In this document: positions 1 through 9,605 of the stretch, piece by piece
Layout: each line of letters starts with the position of its first letter
Numbering within the stretch: the first letter of the stretch is position 1
NCBI GenBank assembly: GCA_045627045.1
Contig: JAZQMY010000048.1
Coordinates: forward strand, 7,655 to 71,654
DNA length: 64,000 bases
Source: SIG351 sp045627045
Lineage (GTDB): Bacteria > Bacillota > Clostridia > HGM11327
Reading direction: 5' to 3'
Program-made: the position numbers and the translations under genes
The notes under the pieces: model-generated
Databases searched by the model: none
Told to the model about the DNA's origin: nothing
The model's input: only the letters and a program-made list of their open reading frames with translations

Positions 1-88
1 GCAAAAAGAATCAAAAAAGGGTTGAAAGAACGCCCAACTTGTGTTTTAATATAACTTGCAAATAAACAAAACAAAGGAGTGCGTTCTT

Positions 89-1457
89 ATGAAAATAATT
101 ATAGATCAAATCACAGAAAACATCAAGAGGCAAATGGATAACTTTTTTGAAATATTAAGGAAAAAGTATTACAGAAATAGAAAAATACTTTTCCGAGATG
201 CTTTCAGACAATTTCTCTGCGGTAGTCTCAGCATACTATGAAAAATGGGATAAAGAATTGATTGCAGACAAAAAAGCAAGGAAAGAGTCACAGTTAGTAA
301 TTGAAAGAAAAAATGTTCCGAGAGATATTCTGACTAATTTTGGAATGCTGAGATACCATAGAACATATTATTACCAGAAATCAGAGAATGCATATGTATT
401 TCCGACAGATATAATGGCAAATATTCAATCATATCACAGAATAAGCCAATCAACAGAATTTAATCTTGTAGCAGCTGCAATGACCGATTCATATAGCAAA
501 GCATCAAAGTATGTTACAGAGAATAGAGTCGGCAAGCAAACAGTAATGAACAAGATACGTAACACATATGTTCCGGAAGAAATTGTACATGTAAAAAAGA
601 GTGTGCCTTATCTGCACATTGATGCTGATGAGGATCATATACATCTTCAAAATGGAGGAAAACCGGGTATAGTTCCGTTGATAACTGTCTATGAAGAAAT
701 TAAACATATTGGGAAAAAGAATGAATGCATCAACAAGTTCAGTATAAGCGTATATGGGGATAAAATATCGGATATATGGGATAAAGTGCTTGCTAAAATT
801 GAAGATAGATACGAGCTTGAGAATACAAAAATATATCTCCACGGAGATGGGGCAACATGGATAAGGGCAGGATTATCATGGCTTCTAAATGCAGTATTTG
901 TGCTTGACCAATTCCATAAAAATAAAGCAATCAGAAAATCTGTAGCGAATATGAAGGCACAAGACGGTATACAGCATCAGCAGCGTCTGAGACAAGCACT
1001 GAAAAATGGAGATGCGAGAGAACTCATCAATATATGTAACAAAATGGTAGCAGATTATCCTGAGTGCAAAAAAGATATTGAAAAAAATATAAAATACCTA
1101 TATAATAACATTGATGGGATAAGCATACGGCAACGAGGCCCGGAAGCAAATAACGGAGGTGCTACAGAGCCTCATGTGAGCCATACATTATCGGCGAGAT
1201 TAAGTAGCAGACCAATGAGTTGGAGCAAAAAAACGCTTAAAAAGTTTGCTCCGATTCTGGCATCAAAGCGTTTTGCATTTGGAGAGCCAATAAATGATTC
1301 TGTAATGGAATACAAGAGAGAACGAAAAGAAAAGGCAAAGAGATATATTAAAAACTCTTTTGACTTGCCGGATCCGGATATTGTAATATCGTTAGCAGGT
1401 TCACTTTCAGGTCATGTAGGCGGATTATATAATGCTTTAAGACCATTTATGTATTGA
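89..1457 (+). pseudogene. ISLre2-family (UPF0236) transposase, frameshifted
   Basis: The long reading frame from 198 to 1457 has the character of ISLre2/UPF0236 transposases, which are normally about 450-480 residues: a basic N-terminal region, the stretch LTNFGMLRYHRTYYYQ, an acidic core (HIDADEDHIHLQ, YLHGDGATWI) and a C-terminal SARLSSRPMSWS. The N-terminus lies in another frame, starting at ATG 89 behind a good AAAGGAG site, and ends at 241. The second frame is open from 159 (GKSITEIEKYFSEM) and continues the expected protein, so a +1 shift near 155-165 separates the two halves. I read this as an inactivating indel, because members of this family are usually single-ORF. I could not fix the terminal inverted repeats; the left end may lie at or before base 1. 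Confidence 0.75.
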
Positions 1458-1683
1458 CATAATCAGTTGTATTATTTACAGGTGGATAAAAAATCCGAAG
1501 AAAAGTTGACACTATCGGTTCTATAATATGGTTGTAGCAACTAGGTCTAATATGATATAATAATCGCAAATAAGGAATAAATTATGTTTATGCGATGCGG
1601 TTATTGAATTAATTAAGGCAGAGCTACGTATTGCGCATCTTACTATGATAAAATAGTAATGAAAAAGAAAGGGGTAATAACAA
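1458..1683. other. Intergenic gap between the IS element and the ABC exporter
   Basis: About 225 bases without a gene. It should hold the right end of the ISLre2 element and the promoter of the exporter operon. I see no convincing terminal repeat or sigma-70 pair, only an AAAGGGG ribosome site at the right edge, before the GTG at 1684. Confidence 0.5.
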
Positions 1684-3486
1684 GTGAATGAAAAAATTAC
1701 AGTTAAAAAATTCTTTGACACAATAGGATATTCTTTTAAGGTGCTGTTTAGCGCAAGCAAGCTCGGACCTATAATTAAAATGTTATTTATGCTAATTAAA
1801 AGCACATTGCCGTTTATTGATGTCTACATATTGAACGATTTGCTAAATTTATTGACAGAAGACATAATAGATAAAAAGGTCGTAATGTCTAAGGTGTTTT
1901 TATTAATCGGTTTTACGGTTTTGCAATCGTTGTTAAACCGTATTATGGGAATAATAGAGGACATATTCAACGAAAAGGTAAATGTATACTGTAAAGAAAA
2001 ATTCATGAAAAAACAAATGGTATTGCCTATGAGCTTTTCCGATACTCCGCATGGCAGAGATACCGTAAATGTTACAAAAAACCGATTAGATAACGTATCC
2101 GCTTTATTTTATTTTTTGGTTGAGTTCGTATGCGGTGTATATTCCTTTATTCTGGCGGCAGTTGTGTTAATTAAATTCAGCTTGCTGTGGGCATGCGTAT
2201 TTATAATATTAATATTGCCCAAGTGTATATCCGGTTACAGAGAAACTGTAGTATTTGATAAGTATGAATACAAAAATACGGCGCAATTCAGATACCATTC
2301 ATATTATAGGAGCATATTGACTCAGAAGTCGACTGCAATGGATGTGAGAATGTATAATTTGACAGACCCGTTAAAGAGACAATATTTTAAATTACATAAT
2401 AAGTATCTCAAAGAGAGACGAGAGCTTACCTTTGATTTTTTGAAAGTAAGGTTCTTTTATCAATTACTGCAAATCATTGGTATGTGCGTATTTCTCGTTG
2501 CTCTTATCGTTGCAAAGATGAATGGTACAATTACAGTAGGTGAGCTTGTAATGTATTCAAGTATTGCTTTAACATACGTTTCAAGTGCAACTGAAATTGC
2601 AAGTAATTTTGATAATACGCTTTGTTTTGTCAGATGGCTCCAGCCTGTGGTTGAATTCTTTAATGTACCCTGCCCCGAAGAAAAAAAGGACGGAAAAGAA
2701 CTTACAGATTTTGAAAGCCTTGAATTCAGAAATGTATATTTCAAATATCCATCATCCGATGATTACGTTTTAAAGGGTGTATCATTCAAAATAAACAAGG
2801 GTGAAAGCGTGTCTATTATCGGAATGAACGGTGCGGGAAAGTCGACAATCGTAAAGCTGATGATTGGATTGTACGAGGTCGAATCGGGTGAAATACTTGT
2901 AAACGGAATACCTATGCAGGAGTACTCAAACAGCTGTCAGAAAAAGTTGTTCTCGGTATTGTTTCAAGATTTCAAACAATATTCATTTACGCTCAGAGAA
3001 AATGTTGCCCTCAGCGATATATCTCGCATGAATGAGGACAAAAATATAATAAAAGCCCTCAAGGATGCCGGAATGGATATTGAAAACGACCTCAATAACG
3101 CCGAACTTGATGCATACATGTCAAGAATGTTCGACGACAACGGAATAGAACTTTCAAAGGGACAGTGGCAAAAAATTGCAGCCGCAAGAACATATTTCAA
3201 AAACTCTCCCATTGTCATATTTGACGAGCCTTCCTCTGCTCTCGATGCTGAGGCAGAAGAAAGAATTTTCAATACATTTGCTGCGATATCAGAAAATCGA
3301 ACAGCCATAATGATTACGCACCATATATCGGGTGTAAGAAAATCAAATATAATTATGGTTTTGAATAACGGTATAATAGAAGAAATAGGAAATCATGACG
3401 AGCTTATGAAAAATGACGGACTGTATAAAGAGATGTTTGAACTTCAAAAGAGCAGATACAGTTCTGTAAATCCCACTAAGGCATAG
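1684..3486 (+). CDS. ABC exporter, fused permease and ATPase (half-transporter 1)
   Basis: A 600-residue half-transporter of the ABC exporter class. The first ~330 residues are hydrophobic transmembrane helices. The ATPase follows, with Walker A GMNGAGKST at about 380-388, signature LSKGQ at about 490 (LSGGQ is canonical), Walker B IVIFDEPSSALD at about 510-521 and the H-loop histidine in MITHHI. The start is GTG at 1684 after AAAGGGG. The next gene starts 15 bases downstream and encodes a second half-transporter of the same size, so the two probably form a heterodimeric exporter. Neighbouring carrier-protein and adenylating genes suggest the cargo is a peptide or acyl-amino-acid product; this is inference. 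AT-rich codon use matches the accessory island rather than the 30-63 kb region. Confidence 0.85.
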   Translation: MNEKITVKKFFDTIGYSFKVLFSASKLGPIIKMLFMLIKSTLPFIDVYILNDLLNLLTEDIIDKKVVMSKVFLLIGFTVLQSLLNRIMGIIEDIFNEKVNVYCKEKFMKKQMVLPMSFSDTPHGRDTVNVTKNRLDNVSALFYFLVEFVCGVYSFILAAVVLIKFSLLWACVFIILILPKCISGYRETVVFDKYEYKNTAQFRYHSYYRSILTQKSTAMDVRMYNLTDPLKRQYFKLHNKYLKERRELTFDFLKVRFFYQLLQIIGMCVFLVALIVAKMNGTITVGELVMYSSIALTYVSSATEIASNFDNTLCFVRWLQPVVEFFNVPCPEEKKDGKELTDFESLEFRNVYFKYPSSDDYVLKGVSFKINKGESVSIIGMNGAGKSTIVKLMIGLYEVESGEILVNGIPMQEYSNSCQKKLFSVLFQDFKQYSFTLRENVALSDISRMNEDKNIIKALKDAGMDIENDLNNAELDAYMSRMFDDNGIELSKGQWQKIAAARTYFKNSPIVIFDEPSSALDAEAEERIFNTFAAISENRTAIMITHHISGVRKSNIIMVLNNGIIEEIGNHDELMKNDGLYKEMFELQKSRYSSVNPTKA

Positions 3487-3500
3487 TGGAGGTGGACAAA

Positions 3501-5285
3501 ATGAAAAGAATACATAAAACAATTAACAGCTTTATAGGCAATTTCTTATATTCATTAGAAGTAAGCTATAAGGCATCACCGAAATTCTTTATATATAAGT
3601 GCATTTTGCTTATTATTGATTCTGTGTTTGCATTTATAGTGGCATGGTCATGGAGGAGTATATTGAATGCCGTAACAGAGCAAAACGAATTTACACTGTA
3701 TATAATTGCATTGGTAGTATTGTATTTAGTGCTTCAGATAATAGATCACTTAAAAACATCATTCGATACATACATAAATCTGAATTATTCGGATGCTATC
3801 GATACATACAGAGACAACATGCTAATGACGAAGAGCTCAAAAATTGATCTTGCATATTTTGACTCTGCATCCATGCAGGATAAAATGTCCATAGCTATGA
3901 AAGGCTACGGTGCAATGACCGAAATAATATGGAGTGCATTCGGAATACTCTCAAATATTATTAATGTAATAATTGCCTTTGTAATCATATGCAGATACAA
4001 TGTCATAATAGGTATAGTAACAATGCTCATTGTACTGCCCGACTTTGTTTATAAAAAGTTATATGCAAAGCATCGCAGAAAGCTGAGTGAAAAGCTTACA
4101 AGAAAAAGTCGTTTGCGTGATTATTATGGTGAACTCTTTTCAAAAGAGGATATAAAGTTCGAAATGAAGCTGAATAGATTCGGTGACTACATTTATGACA
4201 GATACTTGTCTTACTGGAAAGAAATAAAGCACATAAATCGCAAGGAGGATATAAAAAATGCACTTATTGCGGCTGTTTTGTCAATATTGAATATCCTCAG
4301 TGATTTGCTTGTTATACTCACATCGGTATCCGATGTTGTAAGCAAAAAAATAGGTATTGGTGACTTACAGTACAATATGAGCATAGTAGGCAGATTGAGA
4401 GGACAGTTTTCGCAGCTGATGTCATCCGTAAGCGGATATATAGAGTATAATGTGCATCTTGAGAACTTAAAAGAATTTAACAATATGTTGACCGTGGAAG
4501 AAAGAAGCGGAGATAAAATTCCCGAAGGTAACCCGACAATAACATTTGAAAATGTTACGTTCAGCTATCCGAATGCGGAAAAACCAACATTGAAAAATTG
4601 CAGTTTTACAATTAACCCGCATGAAAAGCTTGGTTTGGTAGGATTGAACGGATCGGGTAAATCTACAATAATTAAGCTATTATTCAGATTCTATGATCCG
4701 GACGAAGGTAGAATATTGATAAACGGAACTGATGCAAGGGAATATGATATTTACGAGTTAAGGAAGTTGTTTGGCGTATTATTCCAAGAATATGTAAAAT
4801 ATGACCTTACACTGAGAGAAGTAATAGCCTTGTCGAATTACAGTGAGGTAGACAATGATGAAAAGCTGGCGGATGCATGCAGAAAGAGCGGTTTCGATGC
4901 TGTAATAAAGGATTGGGAAGACGGCTTTGACTCTTACCTCGGAAGAACACTGTGTGATGACGGCAAAGATTTGTCCGGCGGACAGTGGCAACTGTTGGGA
5001 TTGGCAAGAGCTTATTTCAAAGATTCCGATATCGTTGTTCTTGATGAGCCGTCCGCATCGCTTGATCCTATTGCAGAGAACAGAATATTTAATCAGCTGT
5101 ATGATTTCAGTGAGGGCAAGTGTTCAATTACAATATCACACAGGCTCTCAAATACAATGAAAGCCGATAAAATATTGGTTTTGGAGGATGGCGCAATAAA
5201 GGAACAGGGCTCGCACGATGAATTAATGAAAATACAGGGGCTTTACCATAGACTGTTTATGCTACAGGCAAAAAGATATGAATAA
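3501..5285 (+). CDS. ABC exporter, fused permease and ATPase (half-transporter 2)
   Basis: A 594-residue partner of the preceding half-transporter. I place the start at ATG 3501 because a perfect GGAGGTGG ribosome site lies just upstream; in-frame GTG codons at 3486 and 3492 fall before or inside that site. N-terminal membrane helices are followed by an ATPase with Walker A GLNGSGKST at about 381, signature LSGGQ at about 491, Walker B IVVLDEPSASLD and an H-loop ISHRL. This copy keeps the canonical LSGGQ while the partner has LSKGQ, as in heterodimers with one degenerate ATP site. Its last 8 bases overlap the start of the CapK-like gene, which implies translational coupling. Confidence 0.85.
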   Translation: MKRIHKTINSFIGNFLYSLEVSYKASPKFFIYKCILLIIDSVFAFIVAWSWRSILNAVTEQNEFTLYIIALVVLYLVLQIIDHLKTSFDTYINLNYSDAIDTYRDNMLMTKSSKIDLAYFDSASMQDKMSIAMKGYGAMTEIIWSAFGILSNIINVIIAFVIICRYNVIIGIVTMLIVLPDFVYKKLYAKHRRKLSEKLTRKSRLRDYYGELFSKEDIKFEMKLNRFGDYIYDRYLSYWKEIKHINRKEDIKNALIAAVLSILNILSDLLVILTSVSDVVSKKIGIGDLQYNMSIVGRLRGQFSQLMSSVSGYIEYNVHLENLKEFNNMLTVEERSGDKIPEGNPTITFENVTFSYPNAEKPTLKNCSFTINPHEKLGLVGLNGSGKSTIIKLLFRFYDPDEGRILINGTDAREYDIYELRKLFGVLFQEYVKYDLTLREVIALSNYSEVDNDEKLADACRKSGFDAVIKDWEDGFDSYLGRTLCDDGKDLSGGQWQLLGLARAYFKDSDIVVLDEPSASLDPIAENRIFNQLYDFSEGKCSITISHRLSNTMKADKILVLEDGAIKEQGSHDELMKIQGLYHRLFMLQAKRYE

Positions 5286-6501
5286 TGACTTAAAAAAGAT
5301 TATTGAGTTTACACTGGATGAAAACTCTTTTTATAGAAATTTGGTATTGAATACGGAACGTAAAATTGACAGTTTTCCATTATTGAGTAGAGATGTTTTG
5401 CAATTGCATTGTAAGGAAATTGTTTCGGATAGTTATAAGCAAAGAATAAATGAATTGTTTATAACGCAGTCATCGGGATCTTTAGGGATTCCAATTACTG
5501 TGTATTGGTCGCAGAGTGATTATTTGATATCAATGCGAACATTATGGGAGAGGCGGCGTGTCTATTATGGAATTACACCCCTTTCCAAAAAGGTTCAGTT
5601 TACCATGACAACAAATTTGCAATCCGAACGTCTGCAATATAAGTTTGACAAAAAATGTACGGTTCTATCGTTTGAAAGCTCAAGTTTAAATTCTAAGACA
5701 AATATATTGGGAGCATGGAAACTTATAGAGCAGTTCCAACCTGAATGGATGTACATACAGCCTTCTATTTTGCATCAACTTATAGAAAATGCAATATGCC
5801 ACAATATTAAAGTACCTAAAAGTATACGATACATTGAATGTATAGGAGAGTTATTGTATGATGATTTAAGAATTTCAGCTATGAAATTTTTTTATGATGT
5901 TAAAATAGCAAGTATGTATGGTTCAGAGGAAATGAATGGTATTGGAATAGAGTGTCCATATCATAGAATGCATGTTATTTCAAAGAATGTGTATGTTGAA
6001 GTTGCGAGAAATGGTGTTTGTTATGAATATGGTGAAGGTGATGTTATAGTAACACATTTAAAAAACTTTGCACAACCTCTAGTAAGGTATATGCAGGGGG
6101 ACCGTATTAATTTAGAGTTACCAGTTAAATGCGAATGCGGCTACGAAGACAAGATAATCAGTAAAATTAGAGGTCGGATAAGGGAAAGTACTTTAATAGA
6201 CAATGATGGGGTCGAAATTAATAATTTTATATTATGTGATTGCATTAGAATTATAAATCAAAAGTATAGTGATGTTATAAAAAAATATAAGTTTGAGTTT
6301 TATAAGTCTAAATGTATGTTATTGGCAATATTGTATACTGATAGCGACGATCCAATTATGATATCTCGGATAAAAGAGTTTATTGTTTCATACTTATACA
6401 ATAAAAATATTAAAAGTATACATTTTGCTTTTGAATTTAATGCATATGATAGATATGAAGCCATAACAAACAAACATAGAATATTTGAAGTTATTGAATA
6501 A
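5278..6501 (+). CDS. CapK/PaaK-like adenylate-forming enzyme
   Basis: 407 residues resembling the phenylacetate-CoA ligase/CapK branch of adenylate-forming enzymes, which activate a carboxylic acid as an acyl-adenylate and pass it to a thiol. Visible motifs are the phosphate loop ITQSSGSLGIP at about 62-72, the YGSEEMNGIG motif where the family has a Y-G-x-x-E signature, and YMQGDR near residue 280 (family GD motif). A CECGYE cysteine pair follows, as in many PaaK relatives. The gene overlaps the ABC gene by 8 bases, so activation and export look co-expressed. The probable acceptor is the broken carrier protein at 14027. The substrate is unknown; an aromatic or amino acid is a guess. Length is close to the family norm (~410-440), and the frame is intact. 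Confidence 0.75.
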   Translation: MNNDLKKIIEFTLDENSFYRNLVLNTERKIDSFPLLSRDVLQLHCKEIVSDSYKQRINELFITQSSGSLGIPITVYWSQSDYLISMRTLWERRRVYYGITPLSKKVQFTMTTNLQSERLQYKFDKKCTVLSFESSSLNSKTNILGAWKLIEQFQPEWMYIQPSILHQLIENAICHNIKVPKSIRYIECIGELLYDDLRISAMKFFYDVKIASMYGSEEMNGIGIECPYHRMHVISKNVYVEVARNGVCYEYGEGDVIVTHLKNFAQPLVRYMQGDRINLELPVKCECGYEDKIISKIRGRIRESTLIDNDGVEINNFILCDCIRIINQKYSDVIKKYKFEFYKSKCMLLAILYTDSDDPIMISRIKEFIVSYLYNKNIKSIHFAFEFNAYDRYEAITNKHRIFEVIE

Positions 6502-6624
6502 ATTATTTTCGTAAATTGCAATATCAAGTCGGACAGTTTTACAAACTATTAACAAACACAGAAAATCGCTGATTGTATGTGATATAATGATGTGAACCAA
6601 AAAAGAAGAAATTCCAACCAAGTT

Positions 6625-6671
6625 GTAAATACCGCCGCGAGAGCCGCATTTGCACGGAGTTTTAGCCGCAC
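6625..6671 (+). repeat. Left terminal inverted repeat of IS21 element A
   Basis: Pairs with 9156-9202 in inverse orientation. Shared core: GTAAATACCGCCGCGAGAGC, then a near-identical TTGCACGGAGTTTTAGCCGC. Differences are confined to a few central bases. Confidence 0.85.
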
Positions 6672-6773
6672 CCTCACGGAGTGAGCCGCAGTCGGTGAAG
6701 AAGGCTCAAAAATCCTGTATAATATAAGTGGCACACGGACGTGTGACTACATATTTACAGGAGGGATACCAAA

Positions 6774-8145
6774 ATGGTAGACTACCGAGAAATCCCAAGA
6801 CTGGCATCGAAACTGAGAAACAGTCAAAGACAAATAACTGCGAGTGTGGGAAGCTCGTATCACACCATAAAAGAAGTGGTGGAAACTGCAAGGTTCAAGG
6901 GGAGTGAATGGCCGCTTGAGGAAGTTGTCAGCAACGATATGCTCATGAGCATCCTTTTTACGGACAAGTACGAATCGAGCAGCTGCTTTCTCGAACCGGA
7001 TTATGAGTTTATCCACATAGAACTTGCTAAGCCCGATGTCACAATGACACTGATCTGGAACGAGTATCGCATCAAATGTGGGGAGTGCGGAAAGAGGCTG
7101 TACATGGTCACCCAGTTTGGAGACAGGTATCGCAGATGGGCGCGAATTACCAAGGTAACCATGCACATGCATACAACTATTTTGGCTGTGTTACACAACT
7201 GCTGGTTCCGGACAATCTGAAAACCGGTGTTACCTTGACACAAGGTATGAAACGGTGTTGAATCGCAGCTACAAGGAGCTGGCAGAGTATTATGACACAG
7301 CCATCGTTCCTTGCCGTGTGGAAGCACCGAAGGACAAAATCCATGCGGATGGCGGTGTTAAATACGCATCCACTTGGATTTTGGCGGCACTTCGCAACGA
7401 GCATTCCTTTTCGCTTGAGGAAGCATCCGATGCGGTGAAACTTAAGCTGGAGGAGTTAAATCGCCGTACATCTATCGACAAAAATCGAAATGGCAACAGA
7501 AGATCGAGCTTTTTCGAAGAAGAAAATAGCTACTTGAAACCGTTACCTGCACATTCCTATGAAGCGGCGGTTTGGATACCAAGCATTAAGGTGGGATATG
7601 ATTATTTGGTCTCTGACGAACTTAACAAATATTCGGTTCCGTTTGACCTGATCGGGGAAAGAGTAGATATACGCACAACGAGGAATGCCGTTGAGGTCTT
7701 TTACCGAGGAAACAGAGTGACTCTTCATGTAAGATATTATACCGCACAGAGAGACCCTATTGTCAATCCCGATCATATGACTCCGGAGCACCGTAAATAT
7801 TTAAATTACAATACAGAGGACTTCCTGTTGTAGGCATCTGCGGTCGGCGCAAAAACAACGCAAGTCGTGAAATATTTCTTAAATTCGGGCAAAGAAGTGG
7901 AACAAGGCTTTAAGGCATGCGTGAGTCTTAACAAGATGACCGAGAAATACGGAAAAGAAAAAATTGAAGACGCCTGCGGCAAGGTTCTTTTACACACCTC
8001 AGCACCGTCAATACGCATCATTACTACGGTACTGAAAAGCACGCCGGACAAGCAAACTAAGCGTACAGACAAGCCCGATTACTCCAACAGTTACGGTATT
8101 ACCCGCGGTGTAGAGTATTACAAGAAGGGTGGTGCGTCAAAATGA
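6774..8145 (+). pseudogene. istA: istA transposase of IS21 element A, broken
   Basis: The DDE transposase of IS21 in three pieces. Frame 6774-7220 starts well (AGGAGGG then ATG) and gives the N-terminal helix-turn-helix and linker, up to RRWARITKVTM. It then runs into a different frame carrying HAYNYFGCVTQLLVPDNLKTG, the segment that follows the second catalytic region in IstA. Comparison with the second IS21 copy at 16444 shows that the piece with the catalytic VDWAGDT is deleted here. A third piece (7255-7833) resumes with LNRSYKELAEYYDTAIVP and ends at a TAG at 7831-7833. The same frame then continues to 8145 with the C-terminus (KYFLNSGKEVEQGFKA). The loss of the catalytic core makes it inactive. 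Confidence 0.85.
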
Positions 8146-8906
8146 TTGATTCCGCTACACTTGAGCTTTTGCGTTCTATGAAATTAAGTGCCATGGCAAG
8201 CGAACTGAAAAAGCAGCTTGAAGATCCAGGTACTTATGGCAACCTCGGGTTCGAGGAGCGCATTACGTTACTTGTCGATGCGGAATGGGCGCGCCGCCAA
8301 GCGAACAAATTGACGAAATATATTCACAACGCGAAGTTAGCGATTCCGAGTGCCGTCAAAGAAGACATTGAGTATTATGAAGACAGGCATCTCGACAAGG
8401 CTCAAATACAACGCTTAGCCACCTGTAAATACATAGACGAAGGACACCATATTATCTTCAAGGGAGCCTCCAGCAACGGAAAGACCTACCTTGCCTGCGC
8501 TCTCGGCAATGCTGCTTGCAGAAGGTTCAAGACGGTTCGCTATATCCGTATGTCCGAGCTGTTAGATGAATTGAGTGTTGCAAGAGCCTGTGGGGATTTT
8601 AAGAAAACGGTCAAAAAATTTCAGCAGGTAGACCTTCTGATCCTTGACGAATGGCTCATCCGCTGTCTTGCACCGAATGAATCATACGATCTGGAGATCG
8701 TTGAGGCAAGGTGCAGTCACGGAGCAACGATTTTCTGTACGCAATTTGAGGTGGCGGGATGGTACAAGCGCATCAATCCGGATCCCGAGAGTGACAGTCC
8801 CATCTCCGAGGCAATCATGGACAGGATCAAACACAATGCGTATGACATCCTGATCGACGGAGAAAAATCCATGCGTGAAAGGCACGGACTTAATCCGGAA
8901 AAATGA
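8142..8906 (+). CDS. istB: IstB helper ATPase of IS21 element A
   Basis: 254 residues, the normal length for IstB, the AAA+ protein that assists IS21 transposition. Walker A is GASSNGKTYLA at about 108-118, with SN where GPPGTGKT-type proteins have TG. Walker B is VDLLILDEW. The C-terminal SISEAIMDR-like sensor region (SPISEAIMDRIKH) is present. The start overlaps the istA stop by 4 bases (ATGA), the usual IS21 arrangement, behind GGTGG. The gene is intact although istA is not. Confidence 0.9.
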   Translation: MIDSATLELLRSMKLSAMASELKKQLEDPGTYGNLGFEERITLLVDAEWARRQANKLTKYIHNAKLAIPSAVKEDIEYYEDRHLDKAQIQRLATCKYIDEGHHIIFKGASSNGKTYLACALGNAACRRFKTVRYIRMSELLDELSVARACGDFKKTVKKFQQVDLLILDEWLIRCLAPNESYDLEIVEARCSHGATIFCTQFEVAGWYKRINPDPESDSPISEAIMDRIKHNAYDILIDGEKSMRERHGLNPEK

Positions 8907-8920
8907 TCTGCTCCTGAGAT

Positions 8921-9150
8921 ATTGGGGCTCTGCCCAAAACCCCGAGGTTTAACGCTTTAAGGGTTTTCCGGGAAGAGTGATGTTATGTTTGTTACAACAA
9001 AAAAGAAGAGCGATCCCCATGTGCGGCACGGTATCACTCTTCCCGCTAAACCCCGTATACGGCGCTCAGGTCGCTCCTCAGCGTTGCCCTATCCTCCGTT
9101 ACGGCCAAAAGCATACTTATGATACCACATTGCCGTCTGCTTGTCAATAT
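8921..9150. repeat. Hairpin-bearing dispersed repeat, copy 1
   Basis: About 225 bases without a reading frame that recur at 11008-11217 in the same orientation. Ends read ATATTGGGGCTCTGCCC at the left and CTTGTCAATAT at the right, so the tips ATATTG/CAATAT are inverted. A perfect 12-bp stem GGGAAGAGTGAT (8970-8981) pairs with 9033-9044. The palindrome CCGTATACGG is conserved in both copies. It looks like a non-autonomous mobile repeat; no transposase can be assigned. Confidence 0.7.
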
Positions 9151-9155
9151 TTTAT

Positions 9156-9202
9156 GTGCGGCTAAAACTCCGTGCAAGCGTGGCTCTCGCGGCGGTATTT
9201 AC
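9156..9202 (-). repeat. Right terminal inverted repeat of IS21 element A
   Basis: Inverse of 6625-6671; 47 bases with the same core (GCGGCTAAAACTCCGTGCAA ... GCTCTCGCGGCGGTATTTAC). Confidence 0.85.
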
Positions 9203-9261
9203 ACAAGTATGGTATAATGAATTTACCACAAAACAAAAGACCAATTATGGAGGAATTTCAT

Positions 9262-9537
9262 ATGAATATTATATCACAGGAAGCAAAGAAACGTCAAGCG
9301 GTAGTAAAAACCGCAATCAGAAAAGGAAAAAGCGAAGCAAGCCGATTATATGGAGGAAGCCTATCGAGTGTGAAACGTTGGTATAAGAGGCATGACGGAC
9401 ATGTGGCTGAGTACGGTACACACAGAGAGCTATATGCTGATGGCGGTATTTATACGGAAATGTGTGATAGACAAGCACAGTTCTACCGCGATAATCAAAG
9501 TGAAGATACAAACTCTGATGATGCGTTACGAATATAA
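9262..9537 (+). pseudogene. Chimeric remnant: transposase helix-turn-helix joined to ABC ATPase C-terminus
   Basis: A 91-codon frame with a perfect start (GGAGG before ATG 9262). The first ~46 residues (EAKKRQAVVKTAIRKGKSEA ... SLSSVKRWYKRHDG) are the N-terminal helix-turn-helix of an IS481-type DDE transposase. From about 9392 the frame changes character to HVAEYGTHRELYADGGIYTE followed by MCDRQAQFYRDN, the end of an exporter-type ABC ATPase (normally E-x-G-T-H-x-E-L ... Y ... Q). The join therefore fuses an IS gene start to the last ~45 codons of a third ABC transporter whose body has been lost. It is likely a relic of IS-mediated deletion inside the cluster rather than a functional gene. 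Confidence 0.7.
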
Positions 9538-9605
9538 AATCATTGATAATATAATTGAGATGATAGAGATGCACATAAATTATGGTTATTTGGGAGAAAT
9601 AATAA

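Larger units (their letters stand above)
6625..9202 (+). mobile_element. IS21-family element A with 47-bp inverted ends
   Basis: A 2.58-kb element bounded by imperfect 47-bp inverted repeats (6625-6671 and 9156-9202) that contain istA (broken) and istB (intact). It separates the CapK-like gene from the remaining cluster genes. The direct target repeat is not obvious. A ~225-bp hairpin repeat sits between istB and the right end, so the element has itself been a target or carrier of a smaller repeat. Confidence 0.8.

Noticed and set aside
155..241. Programmed +1 frameshift in the ISLre2 transposase
   Set aside because: No recognised slippery signal at the switch, and the family is usually encoded by one frame; an indel is simpler.
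504..842. Minus-strand reading frame inside the ISLre2 gene
   Set aside because: Composition is that of an antisense shadow; no ribosome site or family.
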